In this document: positions 1-8,497 of the stretch, piece by piece
How the letters are laid out: every line of letters starts with the position of its first letter
Numbering within the stretch: the stretch's first letter is position 1
Assembly: GCA_965214565.1 (NCBI GenBank)
Contig: OZ243951.1
Coordinates: forward strand, 3,038,001 to 3,102,000
DNA: 64,000 nucleotides
Reading direction: 5' to 3'
DNA from: VXYK01 sp965214565
GTDB taxonomy: Bacteria; Actinomycetota; Acidimicrobiia; Acidimicrobiales; Aldehydirespiratoraceae
Notes under the pieces: generated by a model
What the model was told of the DNA's origin: nothing
The model's input: the letters and a program-made list of their open reading frames with translations, nothing else
Databases searched by the model: none
Program-made: the position numbers and the translations under genes

Positions 1-244
1 CGGCTACCGAGGGCGAAATTCGCTCGCGGATGTCGAAGAACGGGGTTTCGATTGTGTTGGCTGAGCGCACCGCCGCGTCCACATCCTCGAACGCCTCGGC
101 AATCGATTCGTTGAGTGACTCCTCGAAGGATGTAGTCAGGACTGACGTGGCCGTGAAGAAGGCGATGCCCAAGACGATGGCCAGCGCCGTAGCGACGTAG
201 CGGAACGGGTTGTTGGCGATCCCGCGGATTGCGATGGTGAACAT
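1..244 (-). CDS. ABC transporter permease, MacB/FtsX type (N-terminal part, runs off the window)
   Basis: Only the first ~81 residues are inside the window. The protein starts MFTIAIRGIANNPFRY, followed by a hydrophobic segment (about residues 16-36, VATALAIVLGIAFFTATS), then a predicted periplasmic stretch. This is the usual start of FtsX-like permeases that partner LolD/MacB ATPases: a short cytoplasmic amphipathic helix and then TM1. The start codon lies 6 bases after the stop of the upstream ATPase gene, so the two are almost certainly cotranscribed as one exporter. The substrate cannot be told from this part. Confidence 0.85.
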   Translation of the reverse strand, partial: MFTIAIRGIANNPFRYVATALAIVLGIAFFTATSVLTTSFEESLNESIAEAFEDVDAAVRSANTIETPFFDIRERISPSVA

Positions 245-250
245 CCGCGA

Positions 251-1033
251 TCAGTTCCCCAGCGTCTTCATGTGGTCGAGGACGGTTTCGCTGGTGGGAT
301 CAAACATCTCGTTGACGATCTTTCCGTCCGCCAGAAACACCACCCTGTCTGCGTAGGAGGCAGCGTTGGGGTCGTGCGTGACCATCACGATCGTCTGGGC
401 CAGGTCGTCGACCGCTTTGCGCATGAAGGCCAGAATCTCGTTGCTGGTGGTGCTGTCGAGGTTGCCGGTGGGTTCATCGGCAAAGATCAGCTTCGGTCTC
501 GACGCCAGGGCCCGAGACACAGCGACACGCTGCTGCTGGCCGCCTGACAGCTCATTGGGTCGATGGTCCATCCGATGACTCAACCCGACCGTGGACACTA
601 CCTCACCGAGCCAGGTCTCGTCGGGTTCCCGACGCGCCAGCCGCTGAGGCAGGACGATGTTCTCACGGGCGCTCAGTGTGGGCACGAGGTTGAATGCCTG
701 GAAGATGAATCCGAGCTTGTCGCGCCGCAATACGGTGCGCTCACGGTCGGACATGGCGCTGACGTCGTCTCCGTCGATGAACACGTTCCCTGCGGTGAGC
801 GTGTCCAGTCCGGCCATGCAGTGCATCAGCGTCGACTTGCCGGACCCGGACGGTCCCATGATCGCGGTGAACTCACCGGGACTGAACGTGATGTCCACAC
901 CGTCGAGCGCTCTGACCTCCGACGCACCGCTGCCGTAGTGCTTGGCCGCACCCCGGGCGTATGCAGCGGCGGGTACGCCACGGCCGTCGGGATCGTCTGG
1001 CGAGGTCATGGTTGTTGAGTGTTGCTCAGGCAT
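251..1033 (-). CDS. ABC transporter ATP-binding protein, MacB/LolD type
   Basis: The nucleotide-binding subunit of an exporter or lipoprotein-release type ABC system. It has Walker A GPSGSGKST, the signature LSGGQQQRV, Walker B LIFADEPTGNLDS (the DEPTGNLDS form is typical of the LolD/MacB branch) and an H-loop VTHD. The frame is open to an ATG at 1060. I favour the ATG at 1033 because a -10-like TACAGT lies 6 bases before it, which fits a leaderless transcript; 1009 (MTSPDD) is a third option. The N-terminal ~30 residues before the domain are low complexity. It is followed 6 bases later by its permease. Confidence 0.9.
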   Translation of the reverse strand: MPEQHSTTMTSPDDPDGRGVPAAAYARGAAKHYGSGASEVRALDGVDITFSPGEFTAIMGPSGSGKSTLMHCMAGLDTLTAGNVFIDGDDVSAMSDRERTVLRRDKLGFIFQAFNLVPTLSARENIVLPQRLARREPDETWLGEVVSTVGLSHRMDHRPNELSGGQQQRVAVSRALASRPKLIFADEPTGNLDSTTSNEILAFMRKAVDDLAQTIVMVTHDPNAASYADRVVFLADGKIVNEMFDPTSETVLDHMKTLGN

Positions 1034-1075
1034 TCGAGGACTGTAGTATGGTTTAGCCAAAAGCTAAGCATCCCA

Positions 1076-2665
1076 TCAAATTCCCTGGCGGAGTTCCTCT
1101 TTCATAACCTTGCCGGTGGCGTTCAAGGGAAGTTCGTCGAGGAATCGAACGGATCTCGGCACCTTGAAGTTCGCCATGCGCTCGCGGCACCAGGCGATGA
1201 TCTCCGATTCGTCTGCTTCGCTGGCGGGAACGGTCACAACAAAAGCTTTGGCAACCTCACCGAGGCGCTCCTCGGGCACGCCGATCACCGCGACCGCGGC
1301 GATTGCCGGGTGGGCGAGCATGATGTTCTCGATCTCGGCCGGGTAGGCGTTGAAGCCACCGACGATCAGCATGTCCTTGAGCCTTCCGATGATCTTGAGA
1401 TAGTCACGGTCGTCCATCGTCCCGAGGTCGCCGGTATGGAGCCAGCCGACGGTGTCAACCGTTTCGGCGGTGGCCACCGGGTCGTCGAGATACCCCTGCA
1501 TCACGTTGTTGCCCCGCACCACGATCTCCCCCACTTCGCCCCGCGGCAGCTCGGTGCCGCACGGGTCCACGATGCGGATCTCGACACCGACCGCCGGACG
1601 ACCCGATGTGGTGGCGATCGTCTCGAAATCGTCACCCGGCTGAGTACCGCTGCAAGTGCATGCCTCGGTCAGGCCGTAACCGGTCATGATCGCCTCGAAC
1701 GGAAGCTCAGTGTGCATCCGGGAGATGAGTTCAACTGGAATGTCAGCCGCGCCAGTCACCGCGACCCGCAGGGAGGATAGGTCAGCCGTTGCGGTGGCCT
1801 CATGGTCGAGGATCATCTGGTAGAGCGTCGGCGCGCCCGGGAACACCGTGATCCTCTCCTGTGAAATCAGCCTCAGTGCCTCTTCGACCTCGAAGACTGC
1901 CATTGGAAGCATGGTCGCTCCCCGCAGCAGGCACGCCAGCCAACCTGCTTTGTAACCGAACATGTGGAAGAAGGGGTTCGCGATGAGATAGCGGTCGCCC
2001 TCTCGAAGATCGGCGAAGTCACACCAGGCGTCGAACTGTTCGAGTGTCTGACCGTGGTTCATCATCACGCCCTTGGCGACGCCGGTAGTTCCCGACGTGA
2101 ACATGATGTCGCACATGTCCTCAGGCCCGACCGCGGCACAGCGAGCCTCCACGATGGACCCGGCAATACCGCTCCCCCGATCGAGGAACCCGGCCAGCGG
2201 CACGGGGTCGATGGGCAAGGAGTCGTCAGGATGAACGTTGTCAGGCACGGGAGCGTCGAGGATGACGATGTCGGTCAACTCCGACAGATCGGCGTCACTT
2301 CCCGCCAACATCGCAACGGGATCGATGTCCAAGAACCCAGTGACGGTGAACAGCGTTGTTGCTCTTGTACGGGACAGGATCGGCCCGGCCTCCGCGGCCT
2401 TGTAGCGGGTGTTGATCGGCACCAGAGTTGCGCCGACGCTCTGCAGGCCGACTGCGGCAACGACCCAGTCGATGCTGTTCGGTGCCCAAATCCCGACTCG
2501 GTCGCCATGTGAGACGCCGCTGGCGATCAAAGCAGCGGCCATGGATCGAATCCGCTCACCGAGTTGGCCGAAATTGATCCGCTCGCCGCGGTGCACCGCC
2601 GCTTCCGCATCGCCGAGTCGGTCGATGGTCGCGAAGACTGTCGCCGGGATGCTCACCCAGTTCAT
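1076..2665 (-). CDS. Acyl-CoA synthetase (AMP-forming), FadD3-like
   Basis: A 529-residue ANL-superfamily ligase that would activate a carboxylic acid to its CoA thioester through an acyl-adenylate. Motifs seen: the P-loop-like MFTSGTTGVAKG (about residue 190), YGLTEA (about 325), the hinge region GWLHTGDLG, and the C-terminal lysine motif NATGKVMK. The overall sequence, including FFHMFGYKAGWLACLLRGAT, resembles from memory actinobacterial FadD3, which activates the HIP acid left after sterol ring degradation. That substrate is an inference. It is the last gene of a minus-strand run (hotdog hydratase, enoyl-CoA hydratase, dioxygenase, ligase) and starts 31 bases after the dioxygenase stop. 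Confidence 0.88.
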   Translation of the reverse strand: MNWVSIPATVFATIDRLGDAEAAVHRGERINFGQLGERIRSMAAALIASGVSHGDRVGIWAPNSIDWVVAAVGLQSVGATLVPINTRYKAAEAGPILSRTRATTLFTVTGFLDIDPVAMLAGSDADLSELTDIVILDAPVPDNVHPDDSLPIDPVPLAGFLDRGSGIAGSIVEARCAAVGPEDMCDIMFTSGTTGVAKGVMMNHGQTLEQFDAWCDFADLREGDRYLIANPFFHMFGYKAGWLACLLRGATMLPMAVFEVEEALRLISQERITVFPGAPTLYQMILDHEATATADLSSLRVAVTGAADIPVELISRMHTELPFEAIMTGYGLTEACTCSGTQPGDDFETIATTSGRPAVGVEIRIVDPCGTELPRGEVGEIVVRGNNVMQGYLDDPVATAETVDTVGWLHTGDLGTMDDRDYLKIIGRLKDMLIVGGFNAYPAEIENIMLAHPAIAAVAVIGVPEERLGEVAKAFVVTVPASEADESEIIAWCRERMANFKVPRSVRFLDELPLNATGKVMKEELRQGI

Positions 2666-2696
2666 CGCCGATCTCCGGCGGTCACCATGACAGCAT

Positions 2697-3527
2697 TCAC
2701 CGCGGCACGTCGCCGCTCAGCGTGATCCGGTGCATAACGCGGCGGTGACCGTGGTAGTCGTTAATCGGGTTGTGCATTGCGCAGCGATTGTCCCACAACG
2801 CAAGCGAGGCCACCTCCCAGCGGAACCGGCAGGTGAACTCCGCCCGCGTCTGGTGCGCGAACAAGTATTCGAGCAGCGGCCGACTCTCAGCTTCGGTCAT
2901 TCCCTCGAACTTCACCGTGTGCGCAACGTTGACGTAGAGCGCTCTGCGCCCAGTCTCGGGGTGCGTACGCACCACTGGGTGCACGGACTCGAACACCTGG
3001 CCGGCCATATCGTCGTCACCGGCTTCGACGAGACGATCCTCGCGGGTCTTGGAAACATCGGCTAGGGCCGAGCTGTGCACCGCCCTGAGCGAACCGAGGA
3101 ATCGCTTCAGATTGTCCGACAGAGCCTCATAGGCGGCATACATGTTGGCCCATTCCGTGTCGCCGCCGAACGGGGGGACCTCTCGCGCCAGGAGCATCGA
3201 TGCCATCGGCGGTTCGTCGAGATACACCGTGTCGCTGTGCCAGATCCCGCCGAAGTTCGTGGTTTCAGACTCGAGCTTCTTGACTTCGATGATCTCGGGG
3301 AATCCCTCCAGGCTCGCGAGGAACGGGTAACGGGCCGGTTGACCGATGGCTTCGGCGAATGCCAGGAAGTCGGCCTTGCTCAACGGTTGCCCACGGAAGA
3401 ACACCACCAGATGCTCAAGCCACGCGGCTCGAATCTCGGCGATCAGTTGGTCGTTCAGCATCGACAGGTCGACGTCGGAGATCTCAGCTCCAATCGCACC
3501 CGCGATCGGGGTTACGGTAATCGTCAT
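2697..3527 (-). CDS. TauD/TfdA-family Fe(II)/2-oxoglutarate dioxygenase
   Basis: A 276-residue non-heme iron dioxygenase that couples 2-oxoglutarate decarboxylation to substrate hydroxylation. The facial triad is visible: H97 and D99 in IWHSDTVY, distal H252 in AMHNPINDY; R262 in HGHRR is the expected 2-oxoglutarate-binding arginine. Length and spacing match TauD closely. The start is the ATG at 3527 (MTITVTPIAG, the usual N-terminus); the open frame extends upstream to 3788, but that part overlaps the enoyl-CoA hydratase gene and is not family-like. Family members act on sulfonates, phenoxyacetates and other xenobiotic or terpenoid acids; the substrate here is unknown, but the neighbours suggest an acid on its way to beta-oxidation. 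Confidence 0.88.
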   Translation of the reverse strand: MTITVTPIAGAIGAEISDVDLSMLNDQLIAEIRAAWLEHLVVFFRGQPLSKADFLAFAEAIGQPARYPFLASLEGFPEIIEVKKLESETTNFGGIWHSDTVYLDEPPMASMLLAREVPPFGGDTEWANMYAAYEALSDNLKRFLGSLRAVHSSALADVSKTREDRLVEAGDDDMAGQVFESVHPVVRTHPETGRRALYVNVAHTVKFEGMTEAESRPLLEYLFAHQTRAEFTCRFRWEVASLALWDNRCAMHNPINDYHGHRRVMHRITLSGDVPR

Positions 3528-3570
3528 GGCGCCGCGCTGCCTCCACGTTGCTGGTTCCGATACGAGATTC

Positions 3571-4380
3571 TCATGTGCCTTTGAAATCCGGGTCGCGCCT
3601 TTGCCGGCGAGCACGGTTGGCCTCGTGAAAGTCGTCAGATCGGCTGGAGAGTTCGAGGGCCAACGCCTCTTGTTCGAAATGTTGAGCAAGGTCAGATGTG
3701 AGTGACCGTTGAACCAGCATCTTCGAAAGGCCCACGGAAACGGTCGCGGCTGAAACCAACTTCTGAACCAGAGCCGCTGCTTCGGCATCTACCTCGTCGA
3801 CGAGCACTGAGCGATGGATCAAACCCCACTCGAAAGCTTGAGCTCCACTGATCTTCTCAGCGAGCAAGATCATTTCTTTGGCGCGGGCAAGCCCAACCAG
3901 GCGTGGGAGCAACCACGACGATCCTCCATCAGGTGTGAAACCTAAAGATGTGAAAGGTGCCCAGAAGCGGCAGTCGTCAGCAGCAACAACAAAATCGCTT
4001 GCCAACGCCAGATTCAAACCAAGACCAACCGCCCATCCCTTCACGCTGGCGACTATTGGAGTCTGCGTTCTGAGCATCGACGTGATCAACCGGTTGACAT
4101 GCCAGCGAAGATGCCGTTGCGTTGCCCCGGCGCGCGGTTTGGTCTCCGCCGCACGACGCAACGACAGATCAAAGCCGGAACAGAAGTGCTCACCGCGGCC
4201 CATGAGGTGAAGCACCCGAACCGAATCATCTGAGCCTGCTACTTCCACCAAGTCGATCAGGCCCAACACCATCTCATCGGTGACCGCGTTGCGTCGTTCG
4301 GGACGATTGAGCGTCAACGTTAGAACACCTTCGCGGCTCGTGAATTCCAGCCCTTCTACTTCGTCGGGATAATCCCTCAT
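3571..4380 (-). CDS. Enoyl-CoA hydratase/isomerase family protein
   Basis: A 269-residue crotonase-fold protein. It has the N-terminal VLTLTLNRPERRNAV, the oxyanion-hole region GEHFCSGFDLS and the second conserved block VKGWAVGLGLNLALASDFVVA; both match the family. Where classical hydratases carry two catalytic glutamates, the sequence reads FTSLGFTPDGGSSWLLPRLVG: one acidic position is an aspartate/glycine pair as in isomerase-like members, so the exact reaction (hydratase, isomerase or C-C hydrolase) is open. The start ATG at 4380 overlaps the stop of the upstream hotdog protein by 4 bases (translational coupling). Confidence 0.85.
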   Translation of the reverse strand: MRDYPDEVEGLEFTSREGVLTLTLNRPERRNAVTDEMVLGLIDLVEVAGSDDSVRVLHLMGRGEHFCSGFDLSLRRAAETKPRAGATQRHLRWHVNRLITSMLRTQTPIVASVKGWAVGLGLNLALASDFVVAADDCRFWAPFTSLGFTPDGGSSWLLPRLVGLARAKEMILLAEKISGAQAFEWGLIHRSVLVDEVDAEAAALVQKLVSAATVSVGLSKMLVQRSLTSDLAQHFEQEALALELSSRSDDFHEANRARRQRRDPDFKGT

Positions 4381-5657
4381 GAGCGGTCCTCTGACTGGTC
4401 CTGGGAAGCGAAACGGGCCACAAACGCTTCAAGGGTTTCCGAACAGTTGCTGGCCCCATCCGGTGGTTCGGGAAGCAGCACAGGCCCGTACTTCCGACTT
4501 GGGAGCAGCACCGTCGCATGACCGGGACAAGTGGTCTCTCCCCTCTGGTTCTCGCCCCAGACGTCCAGATCCACAGCCGGACGACTCCCCGGCGCAAGGT
4601 ATTTTCGAGTCACGGTGCCACGCATCGAGTGAGTGTCCCCCACGAAATTGAACTTGCGGAACTCAACATCGAGTGAAGCAAGCCACCCGTCGTCGCCCAT
4701 CCAGTCGGTGCAGAGGTGAATCAACCAGGTCTCGCGCATACGTCCGTAGTCATAGACCGCCGGGGCCCCAGAACGCCTAGCCCACTCGGGGTCCCAATGC
4801 ACCCGCTGGTGAACGTCGGGAATATTGAGTTCATCGGGACGGAAGAACCCTGGCACCCGCTGTCGTTGTTGATGCCCGAGCCGCAGGGCTTTGACCCCGT
4901 ACAGTCCCATTCCCATCCCGGCGTGCCATACGATCATGTCGGTGACTCTCATCGGGCCCTTCACCAACGGTGTCAGTTCATCGCCTTCGTCGACGTCTTC
5001 CCACCAACGGGGCTCTGCGCCCCTGCGCCGGGCCGTTTCTTGTATCGCTGCAGCCTGGATGTCGGCGATTTCTTCGTCGCTGTAGGGGTCAATCGAAGTG
5101 GCTGTTCCACCGCCGCGGCGGTCCTTCTCAAGTTGCGCGCGATCCGTACGGATCATCAACCGGTACTGCGCGGAAAGGACCCGGTCGCTGGTTGCGAAGA
5201 CTTCAGCGGTCCATTCATGCACGGTGCGTCGCGCGAATTTGCTCAATTTGTCGTGAACGCCTACGAGGGCATTGCGACGGACAACACGGTCCCCTTCGCG
5301 AAGCGGCGCCCACCACTCGCGGAAACTGCCCGAGTAGTAGGCGTGCGCGCCTTTGAGAGGGTCACCTTTGAGCAGGGCTTTGGTGTCGTCGCCCAACTCG
5401 AGCACTTCGTTGTTACCAATCAAGGTGTCACCGCCATTGATGCATGGAGAACCAATCGGTCCACCCCAGCGGGTTCTGGTGGCGTAGTCAGGGTCACACC
5501 AGAGGGGATTGTCGTCACCATATGCCTCAGCAACATGGCGGAAGGCGTCTGAGTTCGGGCTGCGATACCAGGGCGGCAGAGGATGAGGGTGTGCTATACC
5601 GATCCGGGCGCGGAGCCGGGCAATTCGTTCGTCGGTGATCGCCGCTTGTTCAACCAT
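4377..5657 (-). CDS. Double-hotdog MaoC/FAS1-like dehydratase domain protein
   Basis: A 426-residue protein with two hotdog-like halves: an N-terminal FAS1-like dehydratase domain (about residues 10-170, with WCDPDYATRTRWGGPIGSP) and a C-terminal MaoC-like domain (about 230-400, with KGPMRVTDMIVWHAG and GMPAVYDYG-like YDYGRMRETWL). Family members hydrate 2-enoyl-CoA esters of bulky substrates in actinobacteria. The start is taken as the ATG at 5657 (MVEQAAITDERIARLR); an earlier ATG at 5711 adds 18 unlikely residues. First gene of the minus-strand operon ending with the FadD3-like ligase; 195 bases of divergent spacer separate it from the next ligase on the plus strand. Confidence 0.8.
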   Translation of the reverse strand: MVEQAAITDERIARLRARIGIAHPHPLPPWYRSPNSDAFRHVAEAYGDDNPLWCDPDYATRTRWGGPIGSPCINGGDTLIGNNEVLELGDDTKALLKGDPLKGAHAYYSGSFREWWAPLREGDRVVRRNALVGVHDKLSKFARRTVHEWTAEVFATSDRVLSAQYRLMIRTDRAQLEKDRRGGGTATSIDPYSDEEIADIQAAAIQETARRRGAEPRWWEDVDEGDELTPLVKGPMRVTDMIVWHAGMGMGLYGVKALRLGHQQRQRVPGFFRPDELNIPDVHQRVHWDPEWARRSGAPAVYDYGRMRETWLIHLCTDWMGDDGWLASLDVEFRKFNFVGDTHSMRGTVTRKYLAPGSRPAVDLDVWGENQRGETTCPGHATVLLPSRKYGPVLLPEPPDGASNCSETLEAFVARFASQDQSEDRS

Positions 5658-5852
5658 CGTTGAGCGTCTCGTCTCGGTGTCCGACCATCGCGAGCAATAT
5701 TGTACGGTCACCCATAGCGCCGGACCATTTCACGACAGGCGGCGGTCACCGAATTCCAGAACAGGGCCGACAGTGGACATACGAAACCGAATCGCGATCG
5801 GGACAGACTCCAGCGACGCCGAGAGACCGGACCCCGACTGGGAGCCGCTGAA

Positions 5853-7202
5853 GTGAGGCCGAACCTGTTCTCGCTGCTGCGCGACCACCCTGCCCGAGGC
5901 TCTGATGCGCTCGTCCATGACCTCCACCGCACGCTGTGCAAGGACGAGGTCCTCGATCGCGTGGACCGTCTGTCAGAGCAGCTGGCCAACCCTGCCGGCA
6001 CAACGGTCGCAGTCGTCGCCGAGGGGATCGACATGCTGGTCGGGATGTTCGCAGTGTGGAGGAACAACCAGGTCTTCGTGCCGGTTAATCCCCACAACCC
6101 CCGGCCCGATTTCGACTCCGCCGCGGTGGTGACCTCCGCTGGAGTCGTGCTGGGAGACAACTACCGCCGACACGAGCCTGGAGTTGCTTTCGTGCTGTGG
6201 ACCTCCGGCACGACAGGTCGGCCCAAACCGGTACTGCACACCCACGAGTCGTATCTTGAGATCATCGACCGGGTGCTCGAACCGTTGCGGTCCATGCCTC
6301 GGGATACGAATGTCGCTCCGTCGCCCAACCTGATCCCCGTCTCCCTCGCTCTGAACGCCGGCATCTACAACGTCCTTTTCGGGCTGCGATCGGGTGCTCC
6401 ACTGGTGTTGATGGACCGCTTCTACACGACTGACTTCGCGACCCTGGTGGCGCGGCACAAGATTCGCTCTACTGTCCTCCCACCTGCGGCGATGTCGATG
6501 CTGAACGACGACGCCGTGGTGGATTCCCTCTCCCCACTACGGTATGTCCGCTCGATAACGGCTCCCCTCTCGCCGTTCGGCGCCCGCCGCTTCAACGAGA
6601 GGTTCGGGGTTGTCGTACTCAACGGCTACGGACAGGCGGAGATCGGGGAAGTGATCGGTTGGACCGCAGCCGATGCCAAGGCGCATCCAGACAAGATCGG
6701 GGCGATCGGTCGCCCCCATCCGGGCGTGGAGATTCGCATCGACTCACCCGACGATTCGGGAGTCGGCGAGTTGCTGGTCCTCCCGCCGAGCCGCGCCGAC
6801 GGTTACGCAGACGGCAGCAGCTTCAGCGACCGGATCACCGAAGACGGGTATGTTCGAACCGGCGATCTGGCCCGCATCGACCCGGATGGTTTCGTTTGGA
6901 TCGAAGGACGGCTCGGCGAAATGATCAACCGGGGCGGCAACAAGGTGTACCCGAACGAGGTTGAAGAGGTCTTGCTCTCAGTCCCCGGAATACGCGAGGC
7001 CGCGGTGGTCGCGGCGCCCGATGACCGCCTCGGCGAGTTGCCAGTCGCTTTCGTCGTCGGCGAGGCCCGGCAGGACCTTGAGGCGGCCTGTCGCCGACAT
7101 CTGGTCGCCTACAAGGTTCCGGCACGCTTCGTGCGGGTCGAGCAACTGCCCCGGAACGACGTCGGAAAGATACTGCGTCGAGAATTGGCAGGGAGCCTGT
7201 GA
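5853..7202 (+). CDS. AMP-dependent acyl-CoA synthetase, short form
   Basis: A 449-residue ANL-family ligase, shorter than the usual ~520-550; the N-terminal domain is compact. Motifs: VLWTSGTTGRPKPVLHTHES (P-loop), NGYGQAEIG, GYVRTGDLARI (hinge aspartate) and the C-terminal NDVGKILRREL with the adenylation lysine. It starts with GTG at 5853. Its stop overlaps the GTG start of the ferredoxin gene by 4 bases, so the two are coupled. The pairing of a CoA ligase with a lone [2Fe-2S] ferredoxin in a divergent operon suggests a pathway with an oxygenase (the P450 at 17303 or another) needing electrons. Confidence 0.86.
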   Translation: MRPNLFSLLRDHPARGSDALVHDLHRTLCKDEVLDRVDRLSEQLANPAGTTVAVVAEGIDMLVGMFAVWRNNQVFVPVNPHNPRPDFDSAAVVTSAGVVLGDNYRRHEPGVAFVLWTSGTTGRPKPVLHTHESYLEIIDRVLEPLRSMPRDTNVAPSPNLIPVSLALNAGIYNVLFGLRSGAPLVLMDRFYTTDFATLVARHKIRSTVLPPAAMSMLNDDAVVDSLSPLRYVRSITAPLSPFGARRFNERFGVVVLNGYGQAEIGEVIGWTAADAKAHPDKIGAIGRPHPGVEIRIDSPDDSGVGELLVLPPSRADGYADGSSFSDRITEDGYVRTGDLARIDPDGFVWIEGRLGEMINRGGNKVYPNEVEEVLLSVPGIREAAVVAAPDDRLGELPVAFVVGEARQDLEAACRRHLVAYKVPARFVRVEQLPRNDVGKILRRELAGSL

Positions 7203-7516
7203 CCATGGATGTTTCTGGACACGAAGAGCACGGGCAGACCGAAACGGTCGTCATCATCTTTGATCGAAAGCGAACCGAGATCGCCTACAGCGCAGGCGAC
7301 ACGATCCTAGAGACGGCCCGTGCCGGTGGTCTGGATCCGCCGTTCTCGTGCGAGGCGGGCAATTGCGCCACCTGCATGGCGATGCTCCAGGAGGGAAACG
7401 TGACGATGCGCAACAACGACGCCCTGACCCCCGAGGACATCGACGAAGGGTGGATTCTGACGTGTCAATCCCTCCCCCACGGACGCTCAGTGACCGTGGA
7501 GTACGAGTCGTTCTGA
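7199..7516 (+). CDS. [2Fe-2S] plant-type ferredoxin
   Basis: A 105-residue standalone ferredoxin with the cluster ligands C51, C56, C59 and C89 (CEAGNCATC and LTCQ), the plant-type pattern CX4CX2C...C also found in the ferredoxin domains of PaaE/KshB reductases. No flavin or NAD domain is attached, so it needs a separate reductase. Start GTG at 7199 overlaps the ligase stop; an internal ATG at 7205 is an alternative. It is the only small electron carrier in the window and is a plausible donor for the P450 or for an oxygenase elsewhere; a Rieske partner is not present here. Confidence 0.92.
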   Translation: MTMDVSGHEEHGQTETVVIIFDRKRTEIAYSAGDTILETARAGGLDPPFSCEAGNCATCMAMLQEGNVTMRNNDALTPEDIDEGWILTCQSLPHGRSVTVEYESF

Positions 7517-7547
7517 GGGGGCAGCCGCTGCGCTCCGAGACGTCGGA

Positions 7548-8321
7548 TCAACCTATGACACGGCCGCCGTTGACTCCTAGTACCTGACCGGTGACGAAGC
7601 CGGCGTCGTCGCGGCACAGGTAGGCGACCGCAGCAGCAATGTCATCTGGTTGACCCACACGCCTGATCGGCATGCTCTGGAGCAGAACCTCGACGCCGGG
7701 GCCGAGAAAGCCGCTTTCCTCGGCTTGCTGAAGGCTCGGAGTGTCGATGAACGATGGCGGCACAGCATTGACGGTGATGCCTTTCGAGCCGAGTTCACGG
7801 GCGAGCGAGCGGGTGAGAGCGATCACTGCTCCCTTGCTGGCCGAGTAATGCGTCTGCAGGACGCTGCCCGTCTGAGCACTCGAGGACGCGATGTTGACGA
7901 TCCGCCCCCAACCGGCGGTCACCATGTCGCTTAGAACCGCCTGGCAGCAGTCGAACGTACCGTAGACATTCACCGCGAACACCTGCTCGAGTTCCTCGCG
8001 GGTGATCTCGCGGAACTTTTTGAACGGTGAGATCCCGGCGTTGTTGACCAAGATCGTGGCTGGACCCAGTTCTTCGCGCGTGGCCGCGACAGCAGCATCG
8101 ACTGCCTGCCGATCCGCGACATCGACCTCGTAGGCGACAACCCTCCCCCCTTCGCCTGCGATCTCCTCAGCGGCGACCGCGGCAAGGTCACCGTCGCGTT
8201 CGAAGATCGCAACCATCGCGCCTTCCAGACAGAGGCGTCGGCTGACGGCGAGACCGATCCCCCGACCGCCTCCGGTGACGATGGCGGTTCTGGGGCCCGA
8301 CCATGCGGAAACTCCGTTCAC
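7548..8321 (-). CDS. Short-chain dehydrogenase/reductase (SDR)
   Basis: A 257-residue classical SDR: cofactor motif TGGGRGIG near the N-terminus, ILVNNAG, catalytic serine region IASSS, YSASK (Tyr-x3-Lys) and a C-terminal FVTGQVLGVNGGR typical of FabG-like members. Acts on a hydroxy/keto group with NAD(P)H. The frame is open to 8429, but the GTG at 8321 has a purine-rich site (GAGGGTG) about 8 bases upstream and gives normal family length. It is convergent with the ferredoxin gene and divergent from the DUF35-thiolase gene. Role in the pathway: probably beta-hydroxyacyl-CoA or ring-hydroxyl oxidation (inference). Confidence 0.87.
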   Translation of the reverse strand: MNGVSAWSGPRTAIVTGGGRGIGLAVSRRLCLEGAMVAIFERDGDLAAVAAEEIAGEGGRVVAYEVDVADRQAVDAAVAATREELGPATILVNNAGISPFKKFREITREELEQVFAVNVYGTFDCCQAVLSDMVTAGWGRIVNIASSSAQTGSVLQTHYSASKGAVIALTRSLARELGSKGITVNAVPPSFIDTPSLQQAEESGFLGPGVEVLLQSMPIRRVGQPDDIAAAVAYLCRDDAGFVTGQVLGVNGGRVIG

Positions 8322-8497
8322 GACGCCACCCTCGACCAGACCCGGTTCATGGACCACTCCTCGCATCCTGGACGGGGACTCCCCCGCGGCTGCTGAGCGA
8401 CGGTACCGCTTCGGCTCGGTCGCCGACAAGTTCCATAGACCCTCGTCGCGGGCGTCGCGTGCTAGTACTAGTGCGTCCTCCTTGGACTTGTTCCACC